In this document: piece by piece, positions 43,137 through 52,791 of the stretch
How positions within the stretch are numbered: the first letter of the stretch is position 1
Layout of the letters: each line of letters begins with the position of its first letter
Notes under the pieces: model-generated
Databases searched by the model: none
The model's input: the letters and a program-made list of their open reading frames with translations, nothing else
What the model was told of the DNA's origin: nothing
Source: UBA4416 sp943362175
Lineage (GTDB): Bacteria; Bacteroidota; Bacteroidia; B-17B0; Aurantibacillaceae
Direction of reading: 5' to 3'
DNA length: 64,000 bases
NCBI GenBank assembly: GCA_943362175.1
Contig: CALRIU020000022.1
Span: 1 to 64,000 of the forward strand
Made by a program: the position numbers and the translations under genes

Positions 43137-44156
43137 ATGTACCAAAACGACCTGATCCTAAGAGCTGCCAAAGGCGAACCTGTAGAACGTGTACCTGTGT
43201 GGCTGATGCGCCAGGCCGGCCGCATCCTTCCTGAATACAGGGCAACACGCAGCCGCGCGAAAAATTTTATCGAGTTCGTCAAAACGCCTGAGCTGGCCTG
43301 TGAAGTAACGGTACAGCCCGTGGATATTTTGGGCGTGGATGCCGCGATCATTTTTTCCGATATCCTCGTGATCCCCGAGGCGATGGGATTGCCTTACCAG
43401 ATGATAGAGGCTAAAGGCCCGAGCTTTGAAAAAACGGTTAAGGAACAGGCTGATATCGATCAGCTGCACATCGCCGATGCGGGCGACCTGGACTATGTGA
43501 TCCAGGCTATCAAGCTGACGAAGCAGGCGCTCAACAACCGTGTACCTTTAATTGGCTTTGCCGGCGCTCCCTGGACACTGATGGCTTACATGGTAGAAGG
43601 CAGCGGCAGCAAGACCTTCAGCCAGGCCAAGAAATTTTTGTACCAGCATCCGCAACTGGCGCACCGGCTCCTGGACAAGATCACCCAAAGCACTATCAAC
43701 TATTTAAAAGGCCAGGTAGCAGCGGGCGCCGACATGATCCAGATCTTCGATAGCTGGGCCGGCGTTCTGGGCCCCGACCAGTACCGCGAGTTTTCCTTAA
43801 GGTACATCTCCCGCATCTGTGACGCCATCGAGCCTTTGGCACCGGTGACGGTATTTGCGAAAGATGCGCATTTTGCCTTGGCGGATATGTCGAAGCTGAA
43901 CTGTAACACGATTGGCCTCGACTGGACCATCAACCCGCAGGATGCACGCATCATCATCGGCAATGGCAAAACCTTACAGGGAAATGCCGATCCCTGCATG
44001 CTATACGCCGACGAGAAAACAATAGAGGCGGAAGCGAAAAAAATGATTGCCGCCTTCGGAAAGCAACGCTACATAGCCAACCTGGGGCATGGCCTGTATC
44101 CCGATACCGACAAAAACAAGGTGAAGTACTTTGTGGATTGCATTAAGGGGATGTGA
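43137..44156 (+). CDS. hemE: Uroporphyrinogen decarboxylase
   Basis: 339 residues, a single TIM barrel that decarboxylates uroporphyrinogen III to coproporphyrinogen III in heme synthesis. The N-terminal signature PVWLMRQAGRILPEYR supplies the two substrate-binding Arg, VDAAIIFSDILVIPEAMG carries the catalytic Asp, and GFAGAPWTLMAYMVEG is also typical. It follows the bestrophin gene by one base, so the two are co-transcribed. Confidence 0.96.
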   Translation: MYQNDLILRAAKGEPVERVPVWLMRQAGRILPEYRATRSRAKNFIEFVKTPELACEVTVQPVDILGVDAAIIFSDILVIPEAMGLPYQMIEAKGPSFEKTVKEQADIDQLHIADAGDLDYVIQAIKLTKQALNNRVPLIGFAGAPWTLMAYMVEGSGSKTFSQAKKFLYQHPQLAHRLLDKITQSTINYLKGQVAAGADMIQIFDSWAGVLGPDQYREFSLRYISRICDAIEPLAPVTVFAKDAHFALADMSKLNCNTIGLDWTINPQDARIIIGNGKTLQGNADPCMLYADEKTIEAEAKKMIAAFGKQRYIANLGHGLYPDTDKNKVKYFVDCIKGM

Positions 44157-44193
44157 GAAATAAATATTGAGAAGGAAGATCTGAGAATTAAGA

Positions 44194-45327
44194 TTAAAAA
44201 TCATTTTCTTTTTCAACACCCGGGATATAGATATCAAAGGTTGCTCCTCCATGAAGCCTGCCTTCGGCTGTTATTAAGCCATGATGGTTTTCAACGATTC
44301 GTTTTGCAATAGCAAGTCCTATGCCTGTACCGGCATATTCCGACCGGTGATTCAATTGCTGAAAAACATCAAAAATCTTATTGCTGAACCGTGGCTCAAA
44401 GCCGATGCCATTATCCGTAATGCTGATATGGTAGCAGGCTGTTCCCGGCAAGAGCCTTTGATGATGTGTGTTTGAATAGTCAATAATCCTGCTTTTCAAT
44501 ACAATATGAGGTGCATTTTCAGTGCCTGAGAATTTAAGTGAATTCTGAAGAAGATTATGCAGGAGCTGTTGAAACTGGCAAGGAATAACATAGGCTTCGC
44601 CTAACTCGTCTATCTCAATAACAGCCTGCTTTTTGGCGATTGTTTCCGATAGGTTACTCATCACTTTTTTCGCAATCTGTTTCAGAGGACTGTGCTCAAA
44701 ATTCTTTGCCGACGTTTTAATATCCGAGTAAAGGATAATATCATCAATGAGCGATCGCATCCGGCCGGCCGACTCCTTAATGCGGTTAAACCCTTCTTTT
44801 CCTTTATGCGATAAATTTTGAAGCTCATTCTGAGAGATAATACTGATAAAGGTTTGGATCTTACGTAAAGGTTCCTGCAGATCGTGGTTGGAGATCATAT
44901 TAAAAGACTCGAGCTCTTTATGAGCGGCCATGAGCTCCACAGCCCGCTTCTCTTTTTCTTCATTCTGGAAAGCCAGTTCTTTGTTCGCGATGGCAAGCTC
45001 TGAGGCCCGCTTCTCTTTTTCTTCGTTTTGAAAAGCCAGCTCCTTATTGGCGATGGCAAGCTCTGCGGCGCGGTTCTCTTTTTCGCTATTCTGAAACATG
45101 AGCTCCTTGTTGGCAATGATCAGCTCTGCCGCCCGCTTTTCCCTTTCTTCGTTCTGAAAGGCCAGCTCCCGGTTTGCGATGATCAACTCGGCCGCAAGTG
45201 CTTCTTTCTCCTGATTCTGTAAAATAAGCTCCTTGTTGGCGATGATTAATTCTTCTGCGCGTTTTTTCCTCTCTTCATTCTGAAAAGCCAGTTTCTTATT
45301 GGCAATGATGAGTTCGTTTGTATCCAT
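44194..45327 (-). CDS. Sensor histidine kinase with six-fold coiled-coil repeat
   Basis: 377 residues, no signal peptide and no membrane helix. Residues 5-130 are six repeats of 21 residues (three heptads each) on the consensus ELAIANKELAFQNEEKEKR-A, with a seventh partial repeat running into the H-box FNMISNHDLQEPLRKIQ (H148). The HATPase domain shows LLHNLLQNSLKFSG (N-box), ITDNGIGFEP (G1) and YAGTGIGLAIAKRIVENHHG (G2). There is no PAS or other sensor domain and no response regulator adjacent. A long parallel coiled coil ahead of the kinase may act as a spacer or as the input itself. Confidence 0.92.
   Translation of the reverse strand: MDTNELIIANKKLAFQNEERKKRAEELIIANKELILQNQEKEALAAELIIANRELAFQNEEREKRAAELIIANKELMFQNSEKENRAAELAIANKELAFQNEEKEKRASELAIANKELAFQNEEKEKRAVELMAAHKELESFNMISNHDLQEPLRKIQTFISIISQNELQNLSHKGKEGFNRIKESAGRMRSLIDDIILYSDIKTSAKNFEHSPLKQIAKKVMSNLSETIAKKQAVIEIDELGEAYVIPCQFQQLLHNLLQNSLKFSGTENAPHIVLKSRIIDYSNTHHQRLLPGTACYHISITDNGIGFEPRFSNKIFDVFQQLNHRSEYAGTGIGLAIAKRIVENHHGLITAEGRLHGGATFDIYIPGVEKENDF
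44938..45315 (-). repeat. Six tandem 63-bp units in the kinase gene
   Basis: The 378 bases encode six 21-residue coiled-coil units. The two units nearest the kinase core are almost identical at protein level, as expected of recent unit duplication, while the first two are more diverged. Unequal crossing-over could change the length of the coil in whole heptad steps without shifting register. Confidence 0.85.
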
Positions 45328-45522
45328 ACGGATTATTGAAGAAAGGAAATGAGGAAGATCAATGTCATAGCTAAAGTAAGCATATATTCCCAGAGTATCA
45401 GCTTATCCCCACAAATATGATAACGTAAAGGCTGAAGCAGGGGCCCATAAGCTTTGCTGATTATCCGGGGATTTAGTTAATTTTGATAAGATAACGTAGG
45501 TTCTTTTGACTAAAGCGGCGCC

Positions 45523-47460
45523 ATGTACCATACATTAAAAAAATATAGTTTCGTTTTCCTGCTTGCGGTCTGCTCTTCCATACTCTTTGCTCAAAAGCCT
45601 TCCAGGCCGCATTCCTTAAAGGTTCTGGCTACCAGGGCGGATTTCGATCTGCTGAAAGGCGAGCCGCTCAGCAATAATTTCAACGGCATTGAGTGTGTGA
45701 AAATAGTCTTCGACATCAAAAGCAAAACCATCTATTACCTCGAATCGAAAACCTACAAATGGCACTACCGCTTCGTGACGGAGATCCTGGGTGATGTGGA
45801 TGACCTGGAGCAATTCAACGCGCTGAACTACAGCCAGTCGCCCAGCCGGAGGTACATCCTGGCAACGTTTAATTACAACACGAATACCAAAAACTACTTC
45901 CTGCAGTTTGCCCCTTCCGATGACCTCAGTGATGAGCACATCGATCTGCTATGCGCCAAAATCAACGAAAGCACCTTTTGCAAAAAGAATTATAAGATCC
46001 TGCTGAACACGACGATCCTCCTGCGCCGCAAAGCCGGCATCGCCAAAAGCCATCCCGTGATCAGCAGCGACGAGCTCTTCCTGTCGCAGATCTACCAGCC
46101 CATCGTGGAAGGCAAAGCCAGCGGCATGCTCCTGTTCATGGCCGCCGACTCCATCAAAAAAGGAAAAGACTATTCCAACAACATCCTGGTATTGAAAGGA
46201 AGCTCCAACGATCTGCCCATTTGCAAAGCTGTTATTACCGATGAGTTTCAGACACCGCTGAGCCACATCTGCCTGCTCACTGCCAACCGGCGCACGCCCT
46301 GCGCCGCACAAAAGCATATTTTTACGGCCGATTCTTTCAGGCGCTATGCCAACAAGGCGGTGGAAGTAACTGTTTCCCAAAAAGCCATACAGATACGACC
46401 TCTCACAAACTACGTTCCTGCCTTAGTGGTCCCCGCCAAAAAGATTGTTCCGAAACTCGACACTTCGCGCCTGGCAATTGTCAGCCTCGACAAGCTCTCT
46501 TATAAGGACAGGGCGGCTTATGGCTCCAAGGTCTGCAACCTGGCGGAAATTAAAAAGATCGAGCGAAGGGAAAAAACGTCCTTCACACCGCCAAAAGCCT
46601 TCGCCATTCCTTTCTGCTATTACTACCGGCATTTGCAAAAGCACCACATCCTCCACGACATCGAGATCCTTACCAACAGCAAAAACCTCAGCGACAGCAT
46701 GATCTCCAGACAGCTGCAACGCATCCGCAAGCGTATTAACAAAGCCGCCCTCGATACCGCCTTGCTGAATACGGTAACGCGCTATTGCCAGGCCAGCTTC
46801 AAAAGCAAAAAGATCCGTTTCCGCTCTTCTTCCAATGCCGAGGACGAAAGCAATTTCAACGGTGCGGGTCTCTACTCTTCTACCTCAGGCATTATCGGCG
46901 ACAGCAGTAAAAGCATTGAACGCGCCATTAAAAAGGTATGGGCCAGCCTCTGGAACGAACGGGCTTTTTTTGAGCGGAACTATTTCGGCATCGACCAGAA
47001 AGGCTCGGCGATGGGCATCCTGGTGCATGAGACCTATGACAACGAGCTCGTGAACGGTGTCTGCATCACGCAAAACCTTTACCGCGATTATGATTTCGGT
47101 TTTGTGATCAACATGCAGCAGGGCGAAAACGAAGTGGTGTCGCCGGACAATAAGCTGGTATGCGAGCAGGTGGTTTCCTACATGAATACCTCCGCAGAAT
47201 TTTACAACGAGCCACAGGCCGCTGATTGGATTTCATACTCGAGCCTCAGCCCCAATACCTCCCTCCTCTCTATCGCCGAGCTCAAAGACCTGACACAGAA
47301 AATGGAAACCATCAAGCGCCATTTTTACGACCTGCTCCGGGTATGGCCGGGCGAATACAAGGACTTCGCCATGGACATCGAGTTCAAGCTCATCCTGGAG
47401 AACAAGCAGCGCAGGATCATCATCAAGCAGGCAAGGCCCTACGCTTTGAGAAAAGCCTAA
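45523..47460 (+). CDS. Exported PEP-synthase-like dikinase domain protein
   Basis: 645 residues. The signal peptide is residues 1-23 (LLAVCSSILFA, then QKPS). An unassigned domain (about 30-190) is followed by a swivelling phospho-His-type domain (about 200-295) whose ITDEFQTPLSHICLLTANRR matches the T-x-SH-x-x-x-x-A-R pattern of PEP-utilising enzymes, H248 being the candidate phosphate carrier. An ATP-grasp PPDK_N-type domain (about 325-640) comes last, with RFRSSSNAEDESNFNGAGLY and the terminal IIIKQARPY. The domain order (His domain before ATP-grasp) is that of glucan water dikinases rather than of PEP synthase, and no PEP-binding barrel is present. An exported ATP-dependent phosphotransferase is unexpected. 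The 195-base spacer before it holds two GATAACGTA copies. Confidence 0.85.
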   Translation: MYHTLKKYSFVFLLAVCSSILFAQKPSRPHSLKVLATRADFDLLKGEPLSNNFNGIECVKIVFDIKSKTIYYLESKTYKWHYRFVTEILGDVDDLEQFNALNYSQSPSRRYILATFNYNTNTKNYFLQFAPSDDLSDEHIDLLCAKINESTFCKKNYKILLNTTILLRRKAGIAKSHPVISSDELFLSQIYQPIVEGKASGMLLFMAADSIKKGKDYSNNILVLKGSSNDLPICKAVITDEFQTPLSHICLLTANRRTPCAAQKHIFTADSFRRYANKAVEVTVSQKAIQIRPLTNYVPALVVPAKKIVPKLDTSRLAIVSLDKLSYKDRAAYGSKVCNLAEIKKIERREKTSFTPPKAFAIPFCYYYRHLQKHHILHDIEILTNSKNLSDSMISRQLQRIRKRINKAALDTALLNTVTRYCQASFKSKKIRFRSSSNAEDESNFNGAGLYSSTSGIIGDSSKSIERAIKKVWASLWNERAFFERNYFGIDQKGSAMGILVHETYDNELVNGVCITQNLYRDYDFGFVINMQQGENEVVSPDNKLVCEQVVSYMNTSAEFYNEPQAADWISYSSLSPNTSLLSIAELKDLTQKMETIKRHFYDLLRVWPGEYKDFAMDIEFKLILENKQRRIIIKQARPYALRKA

Positions 47461-47676
47461 GTCCAATCTCATCCAGTCATCAGGCCACTCTCTGTAAAAT
47501 GCAGAGCTAACGCTCACCTTTCTTTCTTTTGCAAACCGGTTCCGGCACTTACCTGCTTTCAGGTAGCCTGCTTCGGCTGCATACAGGTATTATTCTTTTC
47601 GCTCATTATGCTTAACGTTGCGGCTTCATTCCCCTTATTTATCAAAGACGTATCAACCTATCGCATGCAGAAAAAC

Positions 47677-50600
47677 ATGACCCGAAAACAGACCCTTCTT
47701 TTCGTTTTAACCTGGCTCCTCAGCGTATCTACCACCTTAATCAGCCAGGTTTCCGGCCTTAACGACCCGACATTCAACCCAGGCGATTTTGGCCTGGGCA
47801 ACGGCGATGGCGCCAATGGAACCGTATGGTCGAGCGCCATTCAGAGCGACGGAAAAATCGTGATTGGTGGCGAATTCACCAGGTACAACGGAACAGCCAT
47901 TAACCGGATTGCCCGCTTAAATTCAGATGGAACGCTGGATCCGACTTTTAATGTCGGCACAGGTGCTGACATCGGGATCAGGAAAGTGGCGCTTCAAAGT
48001 GATGGAAAGATCATCATCTGTGGCAGCTTCACATCGTATAACGGAATCAGCGCTAATCGCATTGCCCGTTTAAATGCAAACGGAACGCTGGATGCGAGCT
48101 TTAATACAGGCACGGGATTCGATAATGCCATCTATGCGCTCGCTATTCAGAACGACGGAAAAATAATTGTGGGAGGCTTGTTTACACAATGCAACGGAAC
48201 GGCTGCTAACCGGATTGTACGCCTGAATACTAATGGAAGCATCGATGCCTCTTACCTATGCAGCGGAGCCGACAACCAGGTCAGCTCGTTGGCTTTGCAA
48301 GCAGATGGCAAGCTCATCGTCGGCGGCGCTTATTCTTTTTTTAACGGGGCAGCCTCTAACAAACTGGTGCGCCTGAATTCGAACGGAACTACCGATAATT
48401 TATTTGTAGCCGGGTCCGGCTCCAATGGCGTGATCAGGTCAATCTCTACTCAAGCCGATGGAAAGATCATTTTGGGCGGAGTTTTCACAAGCTACAACGG
48501 CACCTTAATTAACCGTGTTGCCCGGCTCAACACAGATGGTTCATTGGATGGAAGCTTTGCAATAGGAACAGGGCCAAATAATTCGGTGATCTGGTCTTCG
48601 GCGGTGCAGGCCGATGGTAAAATCATCATCGGCGGTGATTTCACCTCATACAATGGCACCGCAAGCAACAGGATCATCCGCCTGAATGCAAACGGCACTG
48701 TAGATGCTGCGTTTACCGCAGGCTCAGGGGCAAGCGGCTTTGTGCTGACACTCAGCCTGCAAACGGATGGAAAGATCATCACCGGAGGCGACATCGCCAC
48801 GTATGACGGGATTACCTGCAACCATATCACACGCTTACATACAAATGGCTCTATAGACCCGACATTTAATGCGGGGACTTCCGCCAATAATTCCATGCAC
48901 GCCATCGCTCTTCAGGCGGATGGAAAGATCATCGCCGGGGGCGCATACACGAGGTATAGCGGAACACTCGCCAACAGGATCTCACGCTTAAACAGCAATG
49001 GCTCCTTAGACGCGTCTTTTGCAACGGGAACAGGCATGAATGATACAGTGCTTTCTGTTTCTATCCAGCCGGATGGAAAGGTCATTACCGCCGGTGCTTT
49101 CACAAACTATAACGGAACGCCTGCCAGCCGCATCATCCGCCTACAGGCCAACGGCACAGCAGATGCTTCATTTACAACAGGAAGCGGTTTCAACGGCAGT
49201 GTCTATGCCACGGCTTTACAAAGCGATGGAAAATTAATTGTGGGTGGAAACTTTACGACTTATAACGGCACTGCCGTAAACAGGATCGCACGCCTGAATG
49301 CCAACGGAACCCTTGATGCAGGATTTGCCGTGGGATCCGGCGCTAATCATACGGTTTACGCCATAGCAATCCAAAGCGACGGAAAGATCATCATTGCAGG
49401 AGAGTATACAACCTACAATGGCGCTGCATTGAACAGGGTAGCCCGCTTAAATGCGAATGGCTCCGTAGATCCTTCATTCGGAACAGGATCCGGGGCAGGT
49501 AATACGGTCTATTCTGCGCTGATTCAGGCTGATGGCAAGATTGTCTTAGGCGGGGATTTTTTAAGTTACAACGGTATCAGCGCCTTCAGGCTGGTGCGCC
49601 TGAACAGCAACGGAACCACAGACAATTCGTTCAATAGCGGAACAGGCCCTGCCTCCAGCGTTTTGTCGATGTCGCTTCAAAACGATGGCAAGCTGATTAT
49701 CGGCGGAATTTTTTCAACTTACAACGGAAGTCCGGCGAACCGCCTGGCACGCTTAAATACGAACGGAACATTAGACGCATCGTTCAATGTCGGAGCCGGA
49801 GCTGTGGGCATTCCGTTCCTTACAAATGGGAACGTCTATGCAACCGCCATCCAGGCAGACAGTAAAGTGATCATTGCCGGTGGCTTTGTCAGTTACCATG
49901 GCGTAGGGCGAAACAGGATTGCCAGGACAGAGGTATGCGACGGTGCAGATGTCATCTCCGGCCCAACAAGCGCATGTGTGGGAAGCATTCAGACCTATAG
50001 CGTTTCTCCTGTGGCAGGAGCGGGCTCTTATAACTGGTCGTTACCTTCCGGATGGTCAGGCTCTTCCACAAGCAATACCATCTCCGTGGCTGTAGCTAAC
50101 AGTGGAAGCATCAGTGTTTCCGTGAACAGAACCTGCGGATTGACCGGCGCCAACACGCTTTCGGTTATCGCTGAGCCCTTGCCTGTCGTTACGGCACCAG
50201 GTGCTACGATCTGTACAGGTGAATCCTACACGATTGTTCCATCCGGCGCAAATACCTATACTTATTCGGGGGGAAGCAACGTCGTTGCTCCAACAACCAG
50301 TACAACCTACACCGTTAGCGGAACAGGGGCCAACGGCTGTGAGCATTTTGCCCTGAGCCACATAAGCGTTAATGCCTTACCGGCCATATCAGCGCCAAAC
50401 GGCATTGCCTGCACAGGCAGCTCGTATACCATCGTCCCATCGGGCGCTGTCACATATACCTACTCAGGCGGAAACCCGGTAGTTGTGCCTGCAAGCATCA
50501 GCAATTATACCATAGCGGGTACAAATGCCAATGGCTGCATAAATTCCACAGTCATAACGGTTAGCGTGAATCCCCTTCCCAACATTCAGATCACAACCAA

Positions 50601-51981
50601 CGGTACATTGCCTTTATGTATCGGAACAACGGCTACGCTAATAGCCAGCGGCGGCACTTCTTACAGCTGGTATGGTAACGGCCCAACCGTTGCCACGAAT
50701 ACGATTGCTGTTACACCGACCGTTGCAACAAGCTATACCCTTGCCGGGACCGATGTCAACGGCTGCACCAATTATGCGTTTTTCAACCAGTCGGTTAGCG
50801 CTCTTCCCACCGTCCAGGTCTCTGCGAGCCATACTGTATTTTGCGCAGGCGTAACCACAACCTTAAGCGCCACCGGAGGACTGACATATAGCTGGTATCC
50901 GAACGGCCCGGTGGGGACAATGACTCATACGCTTGCTACGTCTCCGACAGTAACGACCACCTACACCGTGGAAGGAACGGATGCGAACGGATGTAAAAAT
51001 TACGCTACCACCAGCACCACGGTGCATCCCCTTCCTGTCATCCAGGTGTCGCCGGCAGGCGTCGCTCTATGCACCGGAGATACGAGGACTTTAACCGCCA
51101 GCGGAGGCATCGTTTACGACTGGTATCCTGACGGCCCTATGGGCACGGGTAGCAGCTCTGTTGTTATTTCTCCAACGGTAAGCACTACCTATACGATAGA
51201 AGGAACAGACGCTCATGGATGCAAAAATTCCGCTACCACCAGCGCCATGGTGCATACCCTTCCTGTCATCCAGGTGTCGCCAAATACTATCGCTTTATGT
51301 GCCGGGGAAACAGTGACCCTAACAGCCAACGGCGGCATTGGTTATGACTGGTATCCGAACGGGCCTGTCAGCATCAATACCAATTCCATTGCTGTTTCTC
51401 CAACGGTGAGCACAACATACACCGTGGAGGGAAGCGACAGCAACAATTGCAAGAATACTGCTACTGCCAGCGTTACCATAAACAGCTTACCAACTATTCA
51501 GGTATCAAGCAGTCATCCGGTGATCTGCGAAGGACAATCTGCTGTATTAACTGCTACCGGAGGATCTCTCTATAACTGGTTCCCGGCTGGCCCGATAGGA
51601 AATGGCTCCGGAACGATTACCGTTTCGCCAACTGTTACAACCACTTATACGGTGGAAGGAACAGACAACCAGGGATGTTCGAACCAAACGATTATCACGC
51701 AGAGTGTCAGCCTTTGTACCGGTATGGAAGCGGTTTCTTCAAATGTCAACAACATCTTGTCGGTGTTCCCGAACCCGGCGAGCACGGTGATCTATGTACA
51801 AACCAGCTCAGCAGAGCCTGTTCAGCTGAGCATTACCGACATGCTTGGAAAAACAGTGCATACGGAACGCGTAACGCAAGATCAGCAAAGCATCACCATT
51901 GAACATCTGTCAGCCGGCTTATACACGATAAAAGCAGAACAGAAACATCAGATGCAAATCATCCGATTCATAAAAAATTAA
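47677..51981 (+). CDS. Giant exported delta-60-repeat protein with T9SS tail
   Basis: 1434 residues from the ATG at 47677 (starts at 47665 or 47608 are possible; this one gives the best signal peptide after an A-rich stretch). Residues about 28-750 hold some 14 delta-60 repeats of about 55 residues (LQSDGKIIIGG-type strand, YNGTAANRIARLN, NGTLDASFNTGTG), expected to form beta-propeller blades. Residues about 755-1355 hold seven to eight Ig/PKD-like repeats of 75-80 residues ending in TTYTVEGTDANGC. A T9SS type A sorting domain starts near 1360 (SVFPNPAST). Probably a surface adhesin. The terminator at 52098 follows. Confidence 0.88.
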   Translation: MTRKQTLLFVLTWLLSVSTTLISQVSGLNDPTFNPGDFGLGNGDGANGTVWSSAIQSDGKIVIGGEFTRYNGTAINRIARLNSDGTLDPTFNVGTGADIGIRKVALQSDGKIIICGSFTSYNGISANRIARLNANGTLDASFNTGTGFDNAIYALAIQNDGKIIVGGLFTQCNGTAANRIVRLNTNGSIDASYLCSGADNQVSSLALQADGKLIVGGAYSFFNGAASNKLVRLNSNGTTDNLFVAGSGSNGVIRSISTQADGKIILGGVFTSYNGTLINRVARLNTDGSLDGSFAIGTGPNNSVIWSSAVQADGKIIIGGDFTSYNGTASNRIIRLNANGTVDAAFTAGSGASGFVLTLSLQTDGKIITGGDIATYDGITCNHITRLHTNGSIDPTFNAGTSANNSMHAIALQADGKIIAGGAYTRYSGTLANRISRLNSNGSLDASFATGTGMNDTVLSVSIQPDGKVITAGAFTNYNGTPASRIIRLQANGTADASFTTGSGFNGSVYATALQSDGKLIVGGNFTTYNGTAVNRIARLNANGTLDAGFAVGSGANHTVYAIAIQSDGKIIIAGEYTTYNGAALNRVARLNANGSVDPSFGTGSGAGNTVYSALIQADGKIVLGGDFLSYNGISAFRLVRLNSNGTTDNSFNSGTGPASSVLSMSLQNDGKLIIGGIFSTYNGSPANRLARLNTNGTLDASFNVGAGAVGIPFLTNGNVYATAIQADSKVIIAGGFVSYHGVGRNRIARTEVCDGADVISGPTSACVGSIQTYSVSPVAGAGSYNWSLPSGWSGSSTSNTISVAVANSGSISVSVNRTCGLTGANTLSVIAEPLPVVTAPGATICTGESYTIVPSGANTYTYSGGSNVVAPTTSTTYTVSGTGANGCEHFALSHISVNALPAISAPNGIACTGSSYTIVPSGAVTYTYSGGNPVVVPASISNYTIAGTNANGCINSTVITVSVNPLPNIQITTNGTLPLCIGTTATLIASGGTSYSWYGNGPTVATNTIAVTPTVATSYTLAGTDVNGCTNYAFFNQSVSALPTVQVSASHTVFCAGVTTTLSATGGLTYSWYPNGPVGTMTHTLATSPTVTTTYTVEGTDANGCKNYATTSTTVHPLPVIQVSPAGVALCTGDTRTLTASGGIVYDWYPDGPMGTGSSSVVISPTVSTTYTIEGTDAHGCKNSATTSAMVHTLPVIQVSPNTIALCAGETVTLTANGGIGYDWYPNGPVSINTNSIAVSPTVSTTYTVEGSDSNNCKNTATASVTINSLPTIQVSSSHPVICEGQSAVLTATGGSLYNWFPAGPIGNGSGTITVSPTVTTTYTVEGTDNQGCSNQTIITQSVSLCTGMEAVSSNVNNILSVFPNPASTVIYVQTSSAEPVQLSITDMLGKTVHTERVTQDQQSITIEHLSAGLYTIKAEQKHQMQIIRFIKN

Positions 51982-52097
51982 CGGGCCATTGTTTTGAGAA
52001 GCTCCTGAGCGCATGACAAGCCCACGGAATTATGCAAGCCGGACTCAATAGATCAGGAAACTGAATGTTTGCAGGCTTGACATGAAACGATTGAAAA

Positions 52098-52130
52098 AAT
52101 AGCCTGGTATATATGCCGGGCTATTTTTTT
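52098..52130 (+). terminator. Rho-independent terminator
   Basis: AATAGCCTGG (52098-52107) pairs with CCGGGCTATT (52116-52125), one G-U pair, loop TATATATG, and a T-run to 52130. It ends transcription of the giant surface protein gene and touches the stop of the convergent carbonic-anhydrase-like gene. Confidence 0.85.
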
Positions 52131-52131
52131 G

Positions 52132-52674
52132 CTAATGCTCAGGCGCGGGCTTTGTATGTAGCAACTCTACATTTCCTCTCAAATCAATAAGGAAACAATG
52201 AACATTCAATCCGGGATGTTTCGTTTGAATATCATTCGCCAATTCGACTGAAAATGTCTTATGCCACTTTTTTTCAAGTGCAAGCGTTGACATATCTACT
52301 TTTTTAGGATCAAGAAAACTTTTATAGGCTCCGCAATCCTGGTGCTCGATGATGTATACATCCTTTATGGCGTGCAATACTTCTGCAATGTGAAGGTGAT
52401 CATAGAATACCTGCCGCCAGTTGGCGTAGCTTGTACGGGGCGATCCGATCGGATCTTTTGCTTTCGGATCTTCGATGAGCAAATGTTTGTTTTTCTGAGT
52501 GCAGAGCAAAGATGTACCGGCCAGGATGACGTGATCATACCTGTTGTGCAGGTTATCGAAATGCAAAAAGTCCAGCAGGTTATCCGTAAGCCTGAGATCT
52601 ATACAGCTTAATACCAAAACCTGTTGCTTTGGTGAAGCGTATTCTTTTTCGGAGGGGTAGTTTAGTGTTGACAT
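52132..52674 (-). CDS. Beta-carbonic-anhydrase-like protein
   Basis: 180 residues, cytoplasmic. VLSCIDLRLTD supplies C24, D26 and R28, and IEHQDCGAYK supplies H111 and C114, the zinc ligands and Asp-Arg dyad of beta-carbonic anhydrases. The residues between are unusual: a segment with KNKHLLIEDPKAKDPIGSP replaces the normal hydrophobic core strand region, and the C-terminus is short. It may be a divergent member with changed activity. It is convergent with the giant surface protein gene and has no partner gene. Confidence 0.82.
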   Translation of the reverse strand: MSTLNYPSEKEYASPKQQVLVLSCIDLRLTDNLLDFLHFDNLHNRYDHVILAGTSLLCTQKNKHLLIEDPKAKDPIGSPRTSYANWRQVFYDHLHIAEVLHAIKDVYIIEHQDCGAYKSFLDPKKVDMSTLALEKKWHKTFSVELANDIQTKHPGLNVHCFLIDLRGNVELLHTKPAPEH

Positions 52675-52791
52675 CGTTTTTATAATAAAGCTAGTAAAAG
52701 CGGGCCGCTCATAAAACAGGGATTTTTACCTGATTTTTCAGGTATGCTAAAAACGGCTGCTGTATCTTTTGAGAGACAGGGACATTATAAG

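Noticed and set aside
47800..49900. Regular repeats that could be mistaken for a CRISPR array
   Set aside because: The repeats are in one open frame, are about 165 bp long and vary at protein level; they encode delta-60 blades.
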